Source of the DNA: JALOAT01 sp041687015
GTDB lineage: Bacteria; Pseudomonadota; Gammaproteobacteria; Thiohalomonadales; Thiohalomonadaceae
Length of the DNA stretch: 64,000 bases
Reading direction: 5' to 3'
Assembly (NCBI GenBank): GCA_041687015.1
Contig: JAWLCT010000008.1
Span: 1 to 64,000, forward strand
The notes beneath the pieces were generated by a model. The model searched no databases, was not told where the DNA came from, and worked only from the letters and a program-made list of their open reading frames with translations. Position 1 is the first letter of the stretch. Each line of letters opens with the position of its first letter. This document shows, in pieces, positions 63,796-64,000 of the stretch. A program made the position numbers and the translations under genes.

Positions 63796-63864
63796 AACCA
63801 CGGAGGCCACGGAGGGCCACGGAGAAGGACAAAATATTCGACCACTCCGCGGCCCTCCGTGGTT
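63796..63864. repeat. Inverted repeat, GGAGGCCACGG family (site 3)
   Basis: Left arm 63796-63824 (AACCACGGAGGCCACGGAGG and on) and right arm 63845-63864 (CTCCGCGGCCCTCCGTGGTT). Pairs to a stem with a short loop containing AAAATATTCG. Third member of the family in the window; lies between two flavoprotein genes. Confidence 0.78.
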
Positions 63865-63907
63865 GAGGCTTTTTTCCCGGTTGCGTTCATTGGTGGACCA
63901 AACAACC

Positions 63908-64000
63908 ATGCATGTTGCAGTGATCGGCGGTGGGCCGGCGGGATTGGCGGCGGCGGAGGTGCTGAGTGGGGCCGGCGTCGGTGTGGAGGTGTTCGATGCC
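63908..64000 (+). CDS. FAD-dependent oxidoreductase, partial
   Basis: First 31 codons only; the gene runs off the window. MHVAVIGGGPAGLAAAEVLS is a classic FAD-binding beta-alpha-beta start, and GVEVFDA completes the acidic second strand. Probably a BaiN/TIGR03862-like flavoprotein. Its family cannot be fixed from this length. Confidence 0.75.
   Translation, partial: MHVAVIGGGPAGLAAAEVLSGAGVGVEVFDA

Overview
The window is about 64 kb of high-GC, gene-dense DNA with the core gene content of a gammaproteobacterium: argS followed by a SPOR protein, priA, metH, ttcA, ycaO, lpxL-type acyltransferases, DUF2058, DUF1992 and a TIGR02647 gene. The DsrE-type sulfur proteins and the overall gene mix suggest a Chromatiales/Ectothiorhodospiraceae-like lineage. 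That placement is inference, because no rRNA or marker phylogeny is available here. Two runs of 100 Ns (23551-23650 and 45552-45651) show that this is a draft scaffold. No prophage, CRISPR array, rRNA gene or classical insertion sequence was seen, and no tRNA was recognised by eye.

Layout. 1-3.8 kb: divergent polyamine genes speE and speA, then a tail-anchored coiled-coil protein. 3.8-7.5 kb: two related small outer-membrane barrels, a SPOR/FtsN-like protein and argS. 7.7-8.9 kb: a Xre-RES toxin-antitoxin pair. 9-11.2 kb: priA, followed by an 860-bp gene-free stretch that carries two copies of a DnaA-box-like repeat. 12-16.5 kb: a PNPOx-like protein, a membrane protein, an ECF sigma factor with an unusual anti-sigma protein ending in a DsrE-like domain, an aldo/keto reductase, a small helical protein and a Nudix hydrolase. 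16.5-20.4 kb: a Cys-rich conserved protein, polX, an HPF-cold-shock fusion, DUF1992 and a Cas2-fold/SinR-like orphan. 20.5-22 kb: a RatA-like START protein, an entericidin-like lipoprotein and a CPBP protease. 22-24.1 kb: an accessory block with a lipase-like toxin, a probable immunity gene, a decayed second copy of the toxin tail and a frameshifted gene beside an assembly gap. 24.4-31.2 kb: DUF502, a PAS histidine kinase, an HDOD protein, an OsmC-DUF2267 fusion and small regulators. 31.3-34.8 kb: a tightly overlapping four-gene operon, then ndh and DUF3579. 34.8-41.1 kb: CBS, glgC, glgP, TerB and fructosamine kinase. 41.2-44.6 kb: two LpxL-like acyltransferases, ttcA and a rhodanese. 44.6-45.9 kb: a REP-associated tyrosine transposase inside its REP array. 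45.9-51.5 kb: metH, a methyltransferase and an NAD-dependent epimerase. 51.6-54.9 kb: two EF-hand proteins flanking an MscS channel, then a MazG-like enzyme. 55-58.9 kb: an OFA-family transporter with its small partner, DsrE-family and MarR genes, and DUF2058. 59.1-64 kb: ycaO, a solo RES protein, DUF2750 and two flavoproteins, the last cut by the window end.

Most of the window is housekeeping. The parts that stand out are the sigma/anti-sigma-DsrE pair (a possible sulfur- or redox-sensing switch), the toxin-immunity cassette with a decayed duplicate, the OsmC-DUF2267 fusion that looks like loss of a stop codon, the paired DnaA-box repeats beside priA, the RAYT/REP array with solo REPs elsewhere, and three intergenic palindromes of one family.
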